From Astrothelium macrocarpum (Eukaryota; Ascomycota; Dothideomycetes; Trypetheliales; Trypetheliaceae), in the NCBI GenBank assembly GCA_021030915.1, contig JAGEMR010000011.1, forward strand, positions 433,449 through 497,448: a stretch of 64,000 nt of DNA. Direction: 5' to 3'. The first letter of the stretch is position 1. The number at the start of each line of letters is the position of its first letter. Under the pieces are notes generated by a model that did no database searches, was not told the DNA's origin, and worked only from the letters and a program-made list of their open reading frames with translations. The translations under genes and the position numbers were made by a program. Of the stretch, positions 24,803-35,360 are shown one piece after another.

Positions 24803-25770
24803 AAGAGCAAGGAATGGGGTTTAGCGGCGCTTCATGTGTGTATGCTCATAATGTTTGATAATGATTGATGCACGGCCTTGCATTGTGGATAAATGGTTTG
24901 GTGACGGATTAGTTTCGGGCGGTGATACCTGATACACATATCTGGGTAGGATACTGGGTAGACGGCTGGATTCGAATAGAATAAGTCCTATGTGGCATTT
25001 CTCATGTGAATAGCTGGTATTAATGAAAGCTGATGACTTTCCAGTCACTCTCATAATGCTCCTGCACAACTACGTCTACTTGAACATCGATGCATTGGAT
25101 GCTCAGTGGTGTTTAGCCCATCATTCCGCTCTAGCAAATTCTGCAACCAATATGGCTAACCCGACTCCCTTCTTCGCTCTCCGTTCGCGGGTTAGTAACA
25201 ATCACATGTGTAGGTAGGATGGAGTGGCCATGGCAGTCGCAAGTGAGCTCTTGACTTAATGGAAGATATTCACCCAAGGCTCTACATGAATCAGGTTCTA
25301 GAGCGTTTGCACGCTTACATGCTAAAGTCAGCAATTTTATCCATTGCTACATGTGGCGCTTCCTTATACTTATCTTCTGCGGTGTTTGATAGTCATCGGC
25401 CATTTCTACAAATTCACCGTTTTTCGACCACGCGAATGAAGAGGGTCTTCATGCCTCATCTGACGTGCGTAAAATTCTTGTTTATGACTGCTTTGGCGTC
25501 ACTACAAAAGGACCTCGCAAGCCTTTCCGTTGGCAGAACAGTTGCCTCCTTATCGCAATACTCAGACACAACCCCTTCGAACACATCATTCTATCTCAAA
25601 TTCAACCAAATGCTCCTAAAGACGGCGTTTAATTTCCCGTTGTTGCTGAACAATATCATCTGGACGCCTTTTGCTCGGACCAGTCTTCCTTACCAATTCA
25701 GAACTCCTCTATATCAAGGATATCAGAAGCCTTTTGCTCCTTTTCGAGGGTTCATCTGGCTAACCGGATC
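24803..25770. other. Intergenic/leader region, 1.0 kb
   Basis: It contains an open frame from 25259 that I do not accept as a gene (see rejected list). It probably carries the promoter and 5' leader of the gene at 25771. Confidence 0.35.
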
Positions 25771-26949
25771 ATGTGCCGCATCCATAGCCACCATTATGCT
25801 TGCAACCATACCGTCTCTCACTATCTTTCGCGCTGTCATGGCAATTTCAAATACAATCGGCGATCAAAATCAATCCAGACGCAATGTCGTGGGTTTGCAT
25901 CGTTGGAGTTTTGGTCAACACACAAGTGTGGAGTCTGTCAAGGTCAGGACTTGAAGGACATCCTGCAGTCGAAAATCGGTCTGGTCAGGGCCAGAATGAT
26001 GAACCGGCTCTGGGGGTCTGAACCAGGAGAAAGCCCGGAGGATAGCTTTTACTTTGTGCGGGGAGATGGAGAGAGTAAGGAGACTGAGGATGAGAGCTTT
26101 GTGAATGGAAACGTGAGAAACGGAAATGGGGACGAAGATCAGAACAAGGCTTTTAAGGATCAGGATGAGTATGACCAGAGCAAAGGATCAAACTCGGGAC
26201 CGGGAATTATCGAGCGACTACCACTAACCACTTTGCAAGGTGACGCAGACAGATATATTCATGAGGATGATTTTGATCACAATGATGAGTGGGACGACGT
26301 CTCGCTAATCGACGACGGCATTGATGAGGAGGATGACTTTGAGCGTTCTCAATCGGATCACAGTGACTCTTCCAAAAACCCCATCACCGCTTTCAACATC
26401 GACTTCGATGCTCTTCCATCCGATTTTCGTTCCCTCACCTCCCTGCACTCAACGCTGACTTCCGCATACGAACACCTCTCTTGGTTGATAGATAGCCGCT
26501 ATCCGAGTCGACACAAGGATTCCGGTCATGCTCAACTTCAGAGCTCCCGTGGGCGCTCAAGGTCGTTTTCATTGCTCAGAAACGAAGTCATGCCTGAAGA
26601 TGTCGTGCTATCAGATGACCGCATCGAGCCATGTGCACATGAATCACCCATCGTAGGAGGCTGGACGATCCCAGTCGATACAAGCTACACGGACCTCGAT
26701 GCTATCTTGGATGCATCGTCCGACTTAGCCGAGCAGGAAAACTCGCTGGAAAATGGAAGTGGACTGGATGAAAAGGGGACCCAATGTAGAATTGATGAGA
26801 ACCCGGATATCGGGGCGACGCTTATGGATGACAAACACAGAGGGTCGATGAGGGTCGAACTGAGTGAGTTATATAATGCTGATAGAGAATTGGATCTCCA
26901 TGATCAGCCTCTTCAGCCTTTGCTAAATTCGCAGAAAGTGGTACTTTAG
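25771..26949 (+). CDS. Cys/His-rich N-terminus, acidic protein of unknown function
   Basis: Single exon, 392 residues. The first 60 residues are rich in Cys and His (C2, C11-N-H13, C22-H23, C39, H51, C53, C56) in a pattern typical of small fungal zinc-binding N-termini. The remainder is acidic with Asp/Glu runs (near 175-195) and no membrane segment. The ATG is real, and the Cys/His stretch follows it immediately. I do not recognise a named family. An additional upstream exon cannot be ruled out. Confidence 0.65.
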   Translation: MCRIHSHHYACNHTVSHYLSRCHGNFKYNRRSKSIQTQCRGFASLEFWSTHKCGVCQGQDLKDILQSKIGLVRARMMNRLWGSEPGESPEDSFYFVRGDGESKETEDESFVNGNVRNGNGDEDQNKAFKDQDEYDQSKGSNSGPGIIERLPLTTLQGDADRYIHEDDFDHNDEWDDVSLIDDGIDEEDDFERSQSDHSDSSKNPITAFNIDFDALPSDFRSLTSLHSTLTSAYEHLSWLIDSRYPSRHKDSGHAQLQSSRGRSRSFSLLRNEVMPEDVVLSDDRIEPCAHESPIVGGWTIPVDTSYTDLDAILDASSDLAEQENSLENGSGLDEKGTQCRIDENPDIGATLMDDKHRGSMRVELSELYNADRELDLHDQPLQPLLNSQKVVL

Positions 26950-27989
26950 ATGTGGCTAGACCGAGACCTGAGGCTTCTTCACAGAAGAAGAATAGAGGGA
27001 GTGTAGAACTGAAGTAGCGTGCTCAATGATAGATAAATAATTTTTTAAGTTAGGAACGAGAGAAATATTTGCTGTTTTCTGGCATTCGGTGTTTCATAAA
27101 CGTTAGAAGTATAGCAGATTAAATAAGCTCTGAGCATAGGGACCGAGGGGAATCGCAGTAAAGGACTATAAATTTGTTGAGTTACGAGCTTACCTCTGAG
27201 GACTGTGGTAGTGATTGCTATATTGGGTCCAGTGTATGTATCCCTGGATCTGCTACTGCTGCCGCTCCTAGACTTAGATTCTACACACAATCAACTGCGT
27301 ATGATATCACCAACTCCAACAAGTTTCGCTATGATTACGCTTGGGAAGGAGATTAGGTATTGTTAAGCGATGGAGGGTACGAAAAATCGGATATTTCCAA
27401 TAAAAAAGTGCGTCCACAGCTTTCTAATTGTATTTGCGTCAGTGGCTCGAGTGGAGAGATTTTTATGAACAGTGCTTTTCAAGATATAAATAAAGGTAAG
27501 TTTTGGAGAGATCGTTTGGGGATTTCCGCCGCGTTACGCCCTAGCGGCCCCACGCATCTGAAATTGGAAAACTACACCATGATGAGCTTAGGGCAAATGT
27601 TAGTGAAATGAATCTCATCAAACGCTAAAAAATCTATGTCCTTAGCGTCATAGCTCCATTGCCATGGGCCAAATTTCAGCTTATGTCTGCTAACCAAAGC
27701 ATCTTGCTTTGACTACCTTGGCGTCGATACCGCCCAATGAACACACGCACGAAGTCATCCATCTGGGCTTCGTAGTAGTGATTTCTTCTATTATGACGGC
27801 AGACATACTGACTTCTTTCATTGAATCGTCTGCACCCAAACCTGTGAGATTGTTCAATATGAGATCCTTACAAGGCTGAATGCCACCGCTTCACACAACC
27901 AATTGGTTGCCTCGATGATGGAAAGTAGCACAATTCATCTTGGGCGCTGAACTCCAAAGTATTTTGATCTGCAGATTGAATGTGGCACC
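26950..27989. other. Intergenic region, 1.0 kb
   Basis: No gene recognised. Upstream region of the HET gene. Confidence 0.4.
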
Positions 27990-30242
27990 ATGACAGGATA
28001 CGACAAGCTCTGTCAAATCTGTTCTAAGATTGATCTCTATTCACTATTTTGTGGGCCTCGATACTTTCCTGGCGAGGGCTACGGAAATCGAACGACAATT
28101 AAGTTAGGTACACTGGAAGAGATTAGGACTAATGCTGAATGCCCTTTATGTCGTCTGCTCAACCATTGTACCTCTGACAACAGTATGTTCGAGTCATGGG
28201 AATTCTCCGGCGATGAACCCAACGTGGGGAAGGTTCGATGCTTCCTTTCCCCAGTTCGTGCTGATTATGTTGAGGAGATGCAATACATGAGCGACGAAAC
28301 CAAAGACATGGTTGCGACTCAGCTTCGAGTTGGGGTATTACAAGTTGAAGAGAATGGCCAAGAGCGAAGGATATGGATTCCGAACGAGCCAGCGCTACAG
28401 CTTCTTTCTCCCGGTTCCATAGATCCGAAAAGGCCGTTGAGCAATGGATGCAAAGCAACAACGACTGAAAATAATTTGGCTCTGCTTTCCAAATGGATAA
28501 GGACTTGCCAAAAAAAGCACACCGTTACTTGTCTATCAGGACTGGGCGTGAGTACAGAGTATCAACCTGAGCTTCAACAACTTTATGTGATTGATGTTGT
28601 AGAGCAAAAGGTTGTTGAACAAGATCTGAATCACATCACTTATGCTGCGTTGAGCTATGTCTGGGGACGAAGTCAAGAAGAATATTTGAAGCTCAGAAAG
28701 CAACTCGAATCACGGGAAGAGCTCGACGGTCGAATGTCGATCCATCTACCCGCTACCGTTCCTGAATTGATCGAAGATGCTATATCGATTTGTCGACAGC
28801 TTTCTCTCCCATTCTTATGGGTAGATCTCTACTGCATTCATCAAGAGGATCCAACTAGGAAGTTCTTAAAGATCAACGCAATGGGACATATTTACCGTCG
28901 CTCTGCAATCACACTCGTCACTGGAATAGGTCGGAAGAGGATTTATAGTATGCAGCCGATACCGGAACGCAATCTTTTCTGCAAAGAGGGAATCGAAGGT
29001 GTTCAAAGAACTGAAACCATCCATGACAGACAGTACATAACAGCCATGCCTTCCATCAGAAACCAAATCCAGGCAACTGATTGGCATAAGCGTGGCTGGA
29101 CAATGCAAGAAGGACAAATGGCAACTCGAATTGCGTTTTTCGGAGATTATGATATATCTTTTATGTGTAATGCAGGACATTGGAGAGAGTCTCTACATTC
29201 TGGCCCTTATGGACACGATGCTGATATGCTAGACATTGACACGAGATCGGCGGGACATTATTTACTGTCAGCTCAAAAATGGCTTGCTACTGCGGACTGG
29301 GACTTTGAGGACTTCAATGATATCTTGATGGCCTACACAACTCGCAAGCTGTCTTTCGAATCTGATCGACTACATGCTCTAAGTGGTTGCCTAAAGCTCA
29401 TAGAAGAACGAAAAGACATGCAATTTATCCAAGGAGTTCCTTCCAAGGATTTCCACTATGCTTTGCTATGGAGAGGTGAGTTTGACCAACCTAAAGTTGA
29501 CTGTCCATCTTGGTCATGGGTCGGCTGGCATGCTTTTCAGCAAGAGTACATACTTTATCCGTTGAAGGGAAGCTCCGGAACTTTGGTCCGTAGTGACAAT
29601 GTTTTTAAGCACCATGCTCCGGCCACGCAAGAGATTGAACTTCAAGGTCTTTTAATATCACTTACAGAGCGGCCACATCGTTTCAACCAATGCATTCAAA
29701 CCCTAGCGACCCTTAGCGTGGATTCTTCGAAACTATCTGTAACCATCACATCAGAAGTGGCAACATTTCGCTTTGACATCATTGCTCAGCATTCTGCACA
29801 CAGCTTGCAAAGTGAGGAGTACAATAATATTCCTGAAACTTATGACTCTCGCGCTGAGCCTAACAGGGAATGGAATTCGGAAAGTGAATATGAGACCCCA
29901 AATAATCGCTTTCTTATGCGAGACATCTTAGGTAATGTATATGAACATCATTATCCTCGTTGGTATGATCACCCTCCGTACTTCAAAATTGCACTTCCTC
30001 AAACTCTTCGTGGCTCTACTCTCACATGGCTCCTTCGCGATGGCATGGAGCTTGTGAAAATTCTCGAGGTCGAGCGCGTCGCAGGAGCAGATGATCTGGA
30101 ATATTTTCATCATGTCCTCTGCTTGGGAATCCAGAGAGATGAAAGTAGATCGAACCACGGACGTAGAATGGGTATGTTTTGTATACCCAAGGAGTACTGG
30201 GTTAAAGCTCAGCCAGAAGAAAAGACGATCGAGCTGTTTTGA
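27990..30242 (+). CDS. HET-domain (heterokaryon incompatibility) protein
   Basis: Single-exon gene, 750 residues. The HET core is seen at about residues 215-310: YAALSYVWG, then LPATVPELIEDAI, then FLWVDLYCIHQED and the IYRRSAITLV strand. Tryptophan-rich blocks follow (RGWTMQEGQ at about 370, CPSWSWVGWHA at about 503), as in the common C-terminal arrangement. A Cys-x2-Cys plus later CPLC near the N-terminus is the usual pre-HET segment. HET proteins trigger cell death after fusion of unlike individuals or act in fungal innate responses. Specificity cannot be read. Intact and without introns. It marks the start of the accessory part of the window. Confidence 0.92.
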   Translation: MTGYDKLCQICSKIDLYSLFCGPRYFPGEGYGNRTTIKLGTLEEIRTNAECPLCRLLNHCTSDNSMFESWEFSGDEPNVGKVRCFLSPVRADYVEEMQYMSDETKDMVATQLRVGVLQVEENGQERRIWIPNEPALQLLSPGSIDPKRPLSNGCKATTTENNLALLSKWIRTCQKKHTVTCLSGLGVSTEYQPELQQLYVIDVVEQKVVEQDLNHITYAALSYVWGRSQEEYLKLRKQLESREELDGRMSIHLPATVPELIEDAISICRQLSLPFLWVDLYCIHQEDPTRKFLKINAMGHIYRRSAITLVTGIGRKRIYSMQPIPERNLFCKEGIEGVQRTETIHDRQYITAMPSIRNQIQATDWHKRGWTMQEGQMATRIAFFGDYDISFMCNAGHWRESLHSGPYGHDADMLDIDTRSAGHYLLSAQKWLATADWDFEDFNDILMAYTTRKLSFESDRLHALSGCLKLIEERKDMQFIQGVPSKDFHYALLWRGEFDQPKVDCPSWSWVGWHAFQQEYILYPLKGSSGTLVRSDNVFKHHAPATQEIELQGLLISLTERPHRFNQCIQTLATLSVDSSKLSVTITSEVATFRFDIIAQHSAHSLQSEEYNNIPETYDSRAEPNREWNSESEYETPNNRFLMRDILGNVYEHHYPRWYDHPPYFKIALPQTLRGSTLTWLLRDGMELVKILEVERVAGADDLEYFHHVLCLGIQRDESRSNHGRRMGMFCIPKEYWVKAQPEEKTIELF

Positions 30243-30864
30243 TCAAACTTCGCGTTAATTCAGGACGGCAATCACCTTACTGTTGAAAGAGATGGATGAG
30301 TGGTTCATTCGATCGGTGTTCAATAGGCCTGGGTAAACACTTTGGCTGGCGGCTTAGCCAATCTCAGTCAATCGGAGTGCCCGCTGTGCCAGGAGTGGAT
30401 CAAATTATTCGCATTTCCTTCATGTGCCTTTTGACGAGCCGAGTCGATAGCGGATGGGTAATTGTGGAGCTCCTCTTCCATGCTGGTGGTCCTTTTTGAT
30501 GAGTTTTTCCGTGTGGTCCATGCGTTTAGCGATTGCCTTGGTAGCTTTGCTCTTGCCAGATTGCCACCAGGCTTTTGTAGTAGCTCTGGTTTTGGAATCG
30601 CGGATATCTTGCCGTTTTGACTGCATGTCGCCAACTTCGACATGTCATGCATTTTACAATTCTCCCTCGTGGTTGTAAAAGCTGATGGTGACATGAAGCT
30701 TAACTCAATCCACACATTCCTCCTGATATGCCCAAAGAAGATGGCATGGAGCTCGGAATTTCTGGTCAATCATCTGTCCGGCTTTTGTTGGATATCTCCA
30801 GGTCTTCCAGTCGTGGCTCGACCATCCTCGCATGCTTTAGGCCAGATTTCTAGGAATTTGGTTT
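30243..30864. other. Convergent intergenic region
   Basis: The 3' ends of the HET gene and of the membrane-protein gene meet here. Nothing else is seen. Confidence 0.4.
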
Positions 30865-31791
30865 TCAGTGACGATCTGGGTGCCATCGCTCTCTCCATCC
30901 GTCTTCAGCCCCTATCGCGTGCTCGATTCTGTCCTGATAAGACTCCTGAGGCCAGTCTTTGTATGAGATCATGGCGTTGGTCCATGAATCTAAATCAGGA
31001 CTCCTGTTTTCCATTCTGGTCATTGGACCTGGCATGTTCGTTGGACTGTTTGCATTGGCCTGCGGCCTTTCGACCTTTCGCCGCCTGAATCTCATATTGG
31101 GGAATTGCCATTGGCAGAATGCGACTATAACTCCAACGATTGCCACAATTCCGGCCACAAGCGCGATGATATTCGACACTCCTAGTCCATAACTCCCACT
31201 CCCACCATTACTCCCACCACCGCTTGTCAACGTGCTGTTCAGATGCAAAACTTCAATTTTCTTCCCGGGGTCCATGGCGATATGCATGCTGTTGAACGAA
31301 GGAATGTTCTTGATCCGTCTGCTCACATTTGCACAACACGACGCATCCCACGTACTCACACCGCCTTCGTCTGGTGATCCAACACAGTACTCGCCGTCGT
31401 TGTCGTAGCTACACAGCCAGAGGATGACTCTGACATCCGCGCCAGGAATATCGTATCGGTTATCAGCAAAGTATTGCGGACACGGAGGACGCCACGCAGC
31501 GTCAGTGCAGCCCTGTAGTACGAGCACCCGGTCGCCAGGTCCAAAGTCCATACAAAGGCCATTGTCTAGACACAAGTCGTGGGCGTTGCAACAGCCGCTT
31601 ATTGCTTGATTAGGATTGCATGGGACCGATTTATGGATGCTACCGTCGGGAAAAAGCTCATCGTTGTTTTCATAAGGTGAACCATTGAGGTGATAACAAG
31701 TCGACGTTTTTGACGATCCTACTATTATAGACTGAAGCGCTACACAAGCGAGCAGGATCTTTAAGAAGTCAAAAGTGAGTGTCCCAGGCAT
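30865..31791 (-). CDS. Cys-rich single-pass membrane protein, function unknown
   Basis: Single exon, 308 residues. It has an N-terminal signal peptide (FLKILLACVALQSIIVG). A Cys-rich ectodomain follows with CCNAHDLCLDNGLC at about residues 67-80 and further paired cysteines. Next come a Gly/Ser linker, one membrane helix at about 208-230 (IIALVAGIVAIVGVIVAF), a basic stop-transfer (RFRRRK) and a cytoplasmic tail. This layout is widespread in Pezizomycotina cell-surface proteins of unknown role. A sensor-like function is inference. Confidence 0.8.
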   Translation of the reverse strand: MPGTLTFDFLKILLACVALQSIIVGSSKTSTCYHLNGSPYENNDELFPDGSIHKSVPCNPNQAISGCCNAHDLCLDNGLCMDFGPGDRVLVLQGCTDAAWRPPCPQYFADNRYDIPGADVRVILWLCSYDNDGEYCVGSPDEGGVSTWDASCCANVSRRIKNIPSFNSMHIAMDPGKKIEVLHLNSTLTSGGGSNGGSGSYGLGVSNIIALVAGIVAIVGVIVAFCQWQFPNMRFRRRKVERPQANANSPTNMPGPMTRMENRSPDLDSWTNAMISYKDWPQESYQDRIEHAIGAEDGWRERWHPDRH

Positions 31792-32638
31792 TATCTCACC
31801 ACCGAAATCTGCAAAAGTTGCTGGCGAGAGTAAAAGCGTTATAGAGAAGCAACATCGCTCGACGCTTCGCTAGAAAGGCGCGTAAGGACTGTGAAAGAAT
31901 GGAAGTAAAGCCAGCAGGGCTGTGCGGTCATAACTCTGAAAAGAGCTCATTGCGCGATAATGCCTAACCCAAGTGGTAGGCCTCTCAAGGCTGAGCTCGT
32001 ATTAAGTTTATGAAAGCCAGATATAGATTGAGTAGACACGTGGCGGCAGAGCCTCCAACTGATCCCGACCCATAAGCTCAGCGCCACCACACTACGTACA
32101 TGAGGTGGCTCAATCATCTTCACATATACAGTACACGCCTTTGCGGTTTTCAGTGTGTATGACGGTGTTCAGATGATGTTACGCACGGTGCTGAGGCAGT
32201 GTTGGGAACTTTCTTGTGGCCAGCGTGCGAGCCGAGCGGGAGGGGAGCCTGCGGAGGATGCTGGCTGTGTGAAACAACGCGAGTCAGGTGAAATCCCACT
32301 TCGTGCAACGCAGCATCGCACACAACTGCAAAGCTCAAGGTCGGCTCATGTGCCAAATACTTTGGAACGACAATGGACATTCGAAACACGTTGTACCCAA
32401 AATTGTTGTAAAAAAAAAAAAAAAGAAAAAAGTGCACGCTCTGGTCTTGTCAAATTTGACATCTTGGCACGCAACCAATTTCAATTCTAAGAAAAAGACC
32501 CAAGTACCAATCCAAAGTCCTTAAAATCATACACCAGGTCTCCGGTGACCGGACATGGCCGACAATTGTCCTAAGATATGTCGTACTTGCATGGCCGAGA
32601 TCTCAAGCCACATTCCCTACGGACACAAGAAAACCGCG
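31792..32638. other. Intergenic region upstream of the membrane-protein gene
   Basis: No gene seen. A run of 15 A residues with further A-rich sequence lies at about 32408-32430. Confidence 0.4.
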
Positions 32639-32870
32639 ATTACACCGGATTTTGGTGCGAAGTACACCGAATGGTGTAATTTCCACCACTTGAGGTGTAA
32701 TTTACATCTTTTTAGATGCAATTTACACCATTTTAAGATGTGTCAAATGGGACTCGCATGGACCAGTCCCATTTGACACACCATGAAATGGTGTAAATAA
32801 GATGTAATTTACACCTCGAGTGGTGGAAATTACGCCATTCGGTGTACTTCGCACCAAAATCCGGTGTGAT
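32639..32870. repeat. Long fold-back (inverted) repeat, MITE-like
   Basis: Two arms of about 105-116 bp (32639-32754 and 32765-32870) are near-perfect reverse complements around a 10-base loop. Outer ends read ACACCGG on both sides. The left arm carries a small extra block. The arms repeat a short GTGTAATTTACA-type motif. No clear target-site duplication is visible. It ends 26 bases from the stop codon of the methyltransferase gene, so it may be part of that transcript's 3' UTR. A non-autonomous element is the simplest explanation. Confidence 0.85.
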
Positions 32871-32896
32871 TTGCTGACTTCATGTGCCCATAGGAA

Positions 32897-33959
32897 TTAT
32901 ATCATAGGGTACAACGACTTCTGAGCAACAATGCATGGAAAGACTCCTCCCATAACGACCTCACCTGAGTCGGACACTCTGTGGATATATCGCTGCAAGG
33001 ATTGGATCTCTTCGACTATCTGCGGTGTGTCACCGACTGCTGCTCCAGCTGTCTGCTCTTCACGTATCAAAGTTGCGTTTAGTAACAGATTGCCTGCCTC
33101 GAAGAGCAACCGTGAGAAGGCTTCAACCAAACGCGTATCCTTCAGCGAGGATTCTTTTGTGATCCCACCTCGAATCAATTCGAAATAAATGATTGACATG
33201 GTACCCTCATCTGGAGAACTGGCACGATCATGGGACCCCGGGCCCGTTACAGTCTTGATCATGAAGTCCGGCAGACTTTACTTGTTAACATGCTCCCGAG
33301 CAATATAAAGCTCTATACTTACTATGGAACGAGTTTCCGACGTAGCCGCTCCGAGTTGATGATTTCAATCGCTCTTGTCATTTGTGGTGTTTCTGGATAA
33401 GCTTTCCAAATTCTCGCTTCGGAGTCCGCCCATTGCAGGAATCCCCCAGGTCCTTGGTTGCTTTAGCAAGAGGAGTTCAGTCTTCACATAATTGGTGAGA
33501 CTGACTTAGAAGCTGCATAGCATTTTTAACCACTTGAGTGAGTTGCTCCTCGGGCACAGCATATGCCAAGGCGCGGATGTTTACCAGGTCAAACCGCCCG
33601 AGATATTCATTATCGAAGGGTTTGGAGCAGTCGTGCTCTACCAATCGTACGTAAGGCTCGTTGTCACGCGTAAATGCTTTTGCGTTTGGATCGAAGCCTA
33701 CTAGCATCGGTGGCATCTCTCTTCTCTGGTCTTTTGGGAAGAACTTGCGACCCACATCATTGAGCCATACCCCGGTTCCGCAACCTATATCCGCCACAGC
33801 ATTCTTGACTTCTGACAATGGCACAGATGGGTAGATGAGATGCCCGTCCAGTATACATTGTGTGACAATGTCGTGTTGACTATTCAGTCGCTGACTTTCT
33901 TCGACTCGTTGGCTGCGATAGTGGAGAAGATACGCTTGGAGATGATCAGCTGAAGACAT
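32897..33959 (-). CDS. Class I SAM-dependent methyltransferase (LaeA/secondary-metabolite type)
   Basis: Exons are 33959-33506, 33452-33323 and 33275-32897 (introns 33453-33505 and 33276-33322), giving 320 residues. The SAM-binding motif I is VADIGCGTGVWL (about 55-66), with the acidic residue of motif II in LVGFDPNA and a motif IV-like FDLVNIRALAY. The post-splice segment LLRPGGFLQWAD is motif VI. The family methylates small molecules or regulates metabolite genes. The substrate is unknown. ATG 33959 is chosen over the in-frame 33992 start because homologous N-termini begin MSSADHLQ-like and no start ATG exists further out. The frame is closed in all three exons if splicing is ignored. Confidence 0.85.
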
Positions 33960-34980
33960 TTTGAAGAATGACTTCAGAACACCGTGTCTCAACTACTGAC
34001 GAAAGGAGGTTGGGGCAAACTGCCACCAAGCGGCACGGGCGAAGTTTGGATCTTCTTCAGGAACGCAAGACAGCAATCGTGAGACCCCTCATGCATGTGC
34101 GAAAATCCCTTCTTGATTACATTGAGCAAAAATCCCAGAATACAAAAAGCAAATTTCCAAGTTATATTGCGGCAATCACGGCAAGTGCTCTGGCTTTGCT
34201 ACTCAGAAAATGCCATAAGAATTGGCAACCATGATAAGCCACAGCGGGTTTCTGCAGCTGCTGTGGTACCAGCAATCGCTGTCACCTATCTTATTTGATT
34301 CTGTGCGCATTTTCAGCCGTCTTGAGAAAATAGCGCAGATACGAGACGGTTCATGAGCTCATAGGACACGGGATGCGGCTCGTGTTGTCCCCGCGATGTC
34401 GGGATGTCTGAGTCGGCGAACTGTGCCGCTGACGTATGCATCTATGGATTCATCACATCCATTTCGTTCAATCTTGACCATGTAACTGCCTTCAATTGAA
34501 TTAACGTCTCTTTCGATATGTTCGGCACTATATGACGGATATATGTCCATACCTACGAATAAGTTGACTACCTGTGGGAATTTGAGGTAAGTTCACCACG
34601 ACAGAAGTAGGATTGCTGGGAGCGGTCCGTGCCGTAGCCCCATAATTTGGTGCTGAGGTCATCGGCGATGGCTAGTCTTGATGATCATAACAATATATTA
34701 CGAACTCCAGAAACCGATCTGTGCTCATTAACCGACAGCGGCGCTGAGTTGCAGGGCTGAATGGATCGCTTCGGATTCGCTAAGCTCAGTGATGCTTTAC
34801 AAGCTTATGTCCGAGGCTGCTTGATACTCGGTAAATTCTCACCAAGGCGCTCTGGATTGATCCAATCGTGACATGTCTAATGCGCCGGGATGGTGTGGGG
34901 GTGGGATGATTTCTTCATGCTGTCATCTCCCTTATTGGAAAAAAGATAGTGACTTGTCTGTTTGTACCCTCGATTCGAGC
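33960..34980. other. Intergenic region
   Basis: No gene recognised. It contains the upstream region of the methyltransferase. Confidence 0.35.
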
Positions 34981-35272
34981 AAATTGTATGCGGCGAAGAC
35001 TGTAGACAGAAAACCAGGCAAAAGGCTCTACAACTGTGCCGCAGCTGCTCCCTTGCTACTTTTTGTTAAAGATAACGCCCATTGGTTGCAAGAGACGGAG
35101 AAGCATCTAAGCATGCAATACTTGGTAGGGCACCGTTCATCGAAGGCAGATCGAATGCTGTCATCCAAATGTGCTTATCAACGCCTGATTATTATGCCGC
35201 TGTTGGTGGCTCTGGTGTCAGTCCTGAGAATCAACGCTCTATACATAATCTAGTGAAGTTGAGAACGTGACT
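34981..35272 (+). pseudogene. Possible decayed fragment of a small Cys-containing protein
   Basis: One frame reads VCGEDCRQKTRQKALQLCR with a second CxxC, then two stops (TAA, TGA near 35067-35075), then resumes for over 60 codons ending at 35270 with a gene-like stretch (CLSTPDYYAAVGGSGVSP). The Cys spacing looks like the start of a small zinc-binding protein. There is no obvious intron that removes both stops. Family not recognised, so this is a weak call. Confidence 0.3.
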
Positions 35273-35360
35273 GTGGATCTTCTTTTATCTCCACAGACCA
35301 CTTTAGCATTCGCAAGAGCTCAAACAATCTTCATCACTCGAACAGGAGTATCGTATTGGT

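Noticed and set aside
25259..25954. 231-codon open frame with hydrophobic stretches
   Set aside because: It overlaps the Cys/His-rich gene in another frame, lacks recognisable motifs, and the Cys/His frame has stronger gene character. An open frame of this length can arise by chance or as a shadow.
32406..32430. Poly(A) run as the tail of a retroposed sequence
   Set aside because: No target duplication, upstream gene copy or element end accompanies it. Simple A-rich tract.
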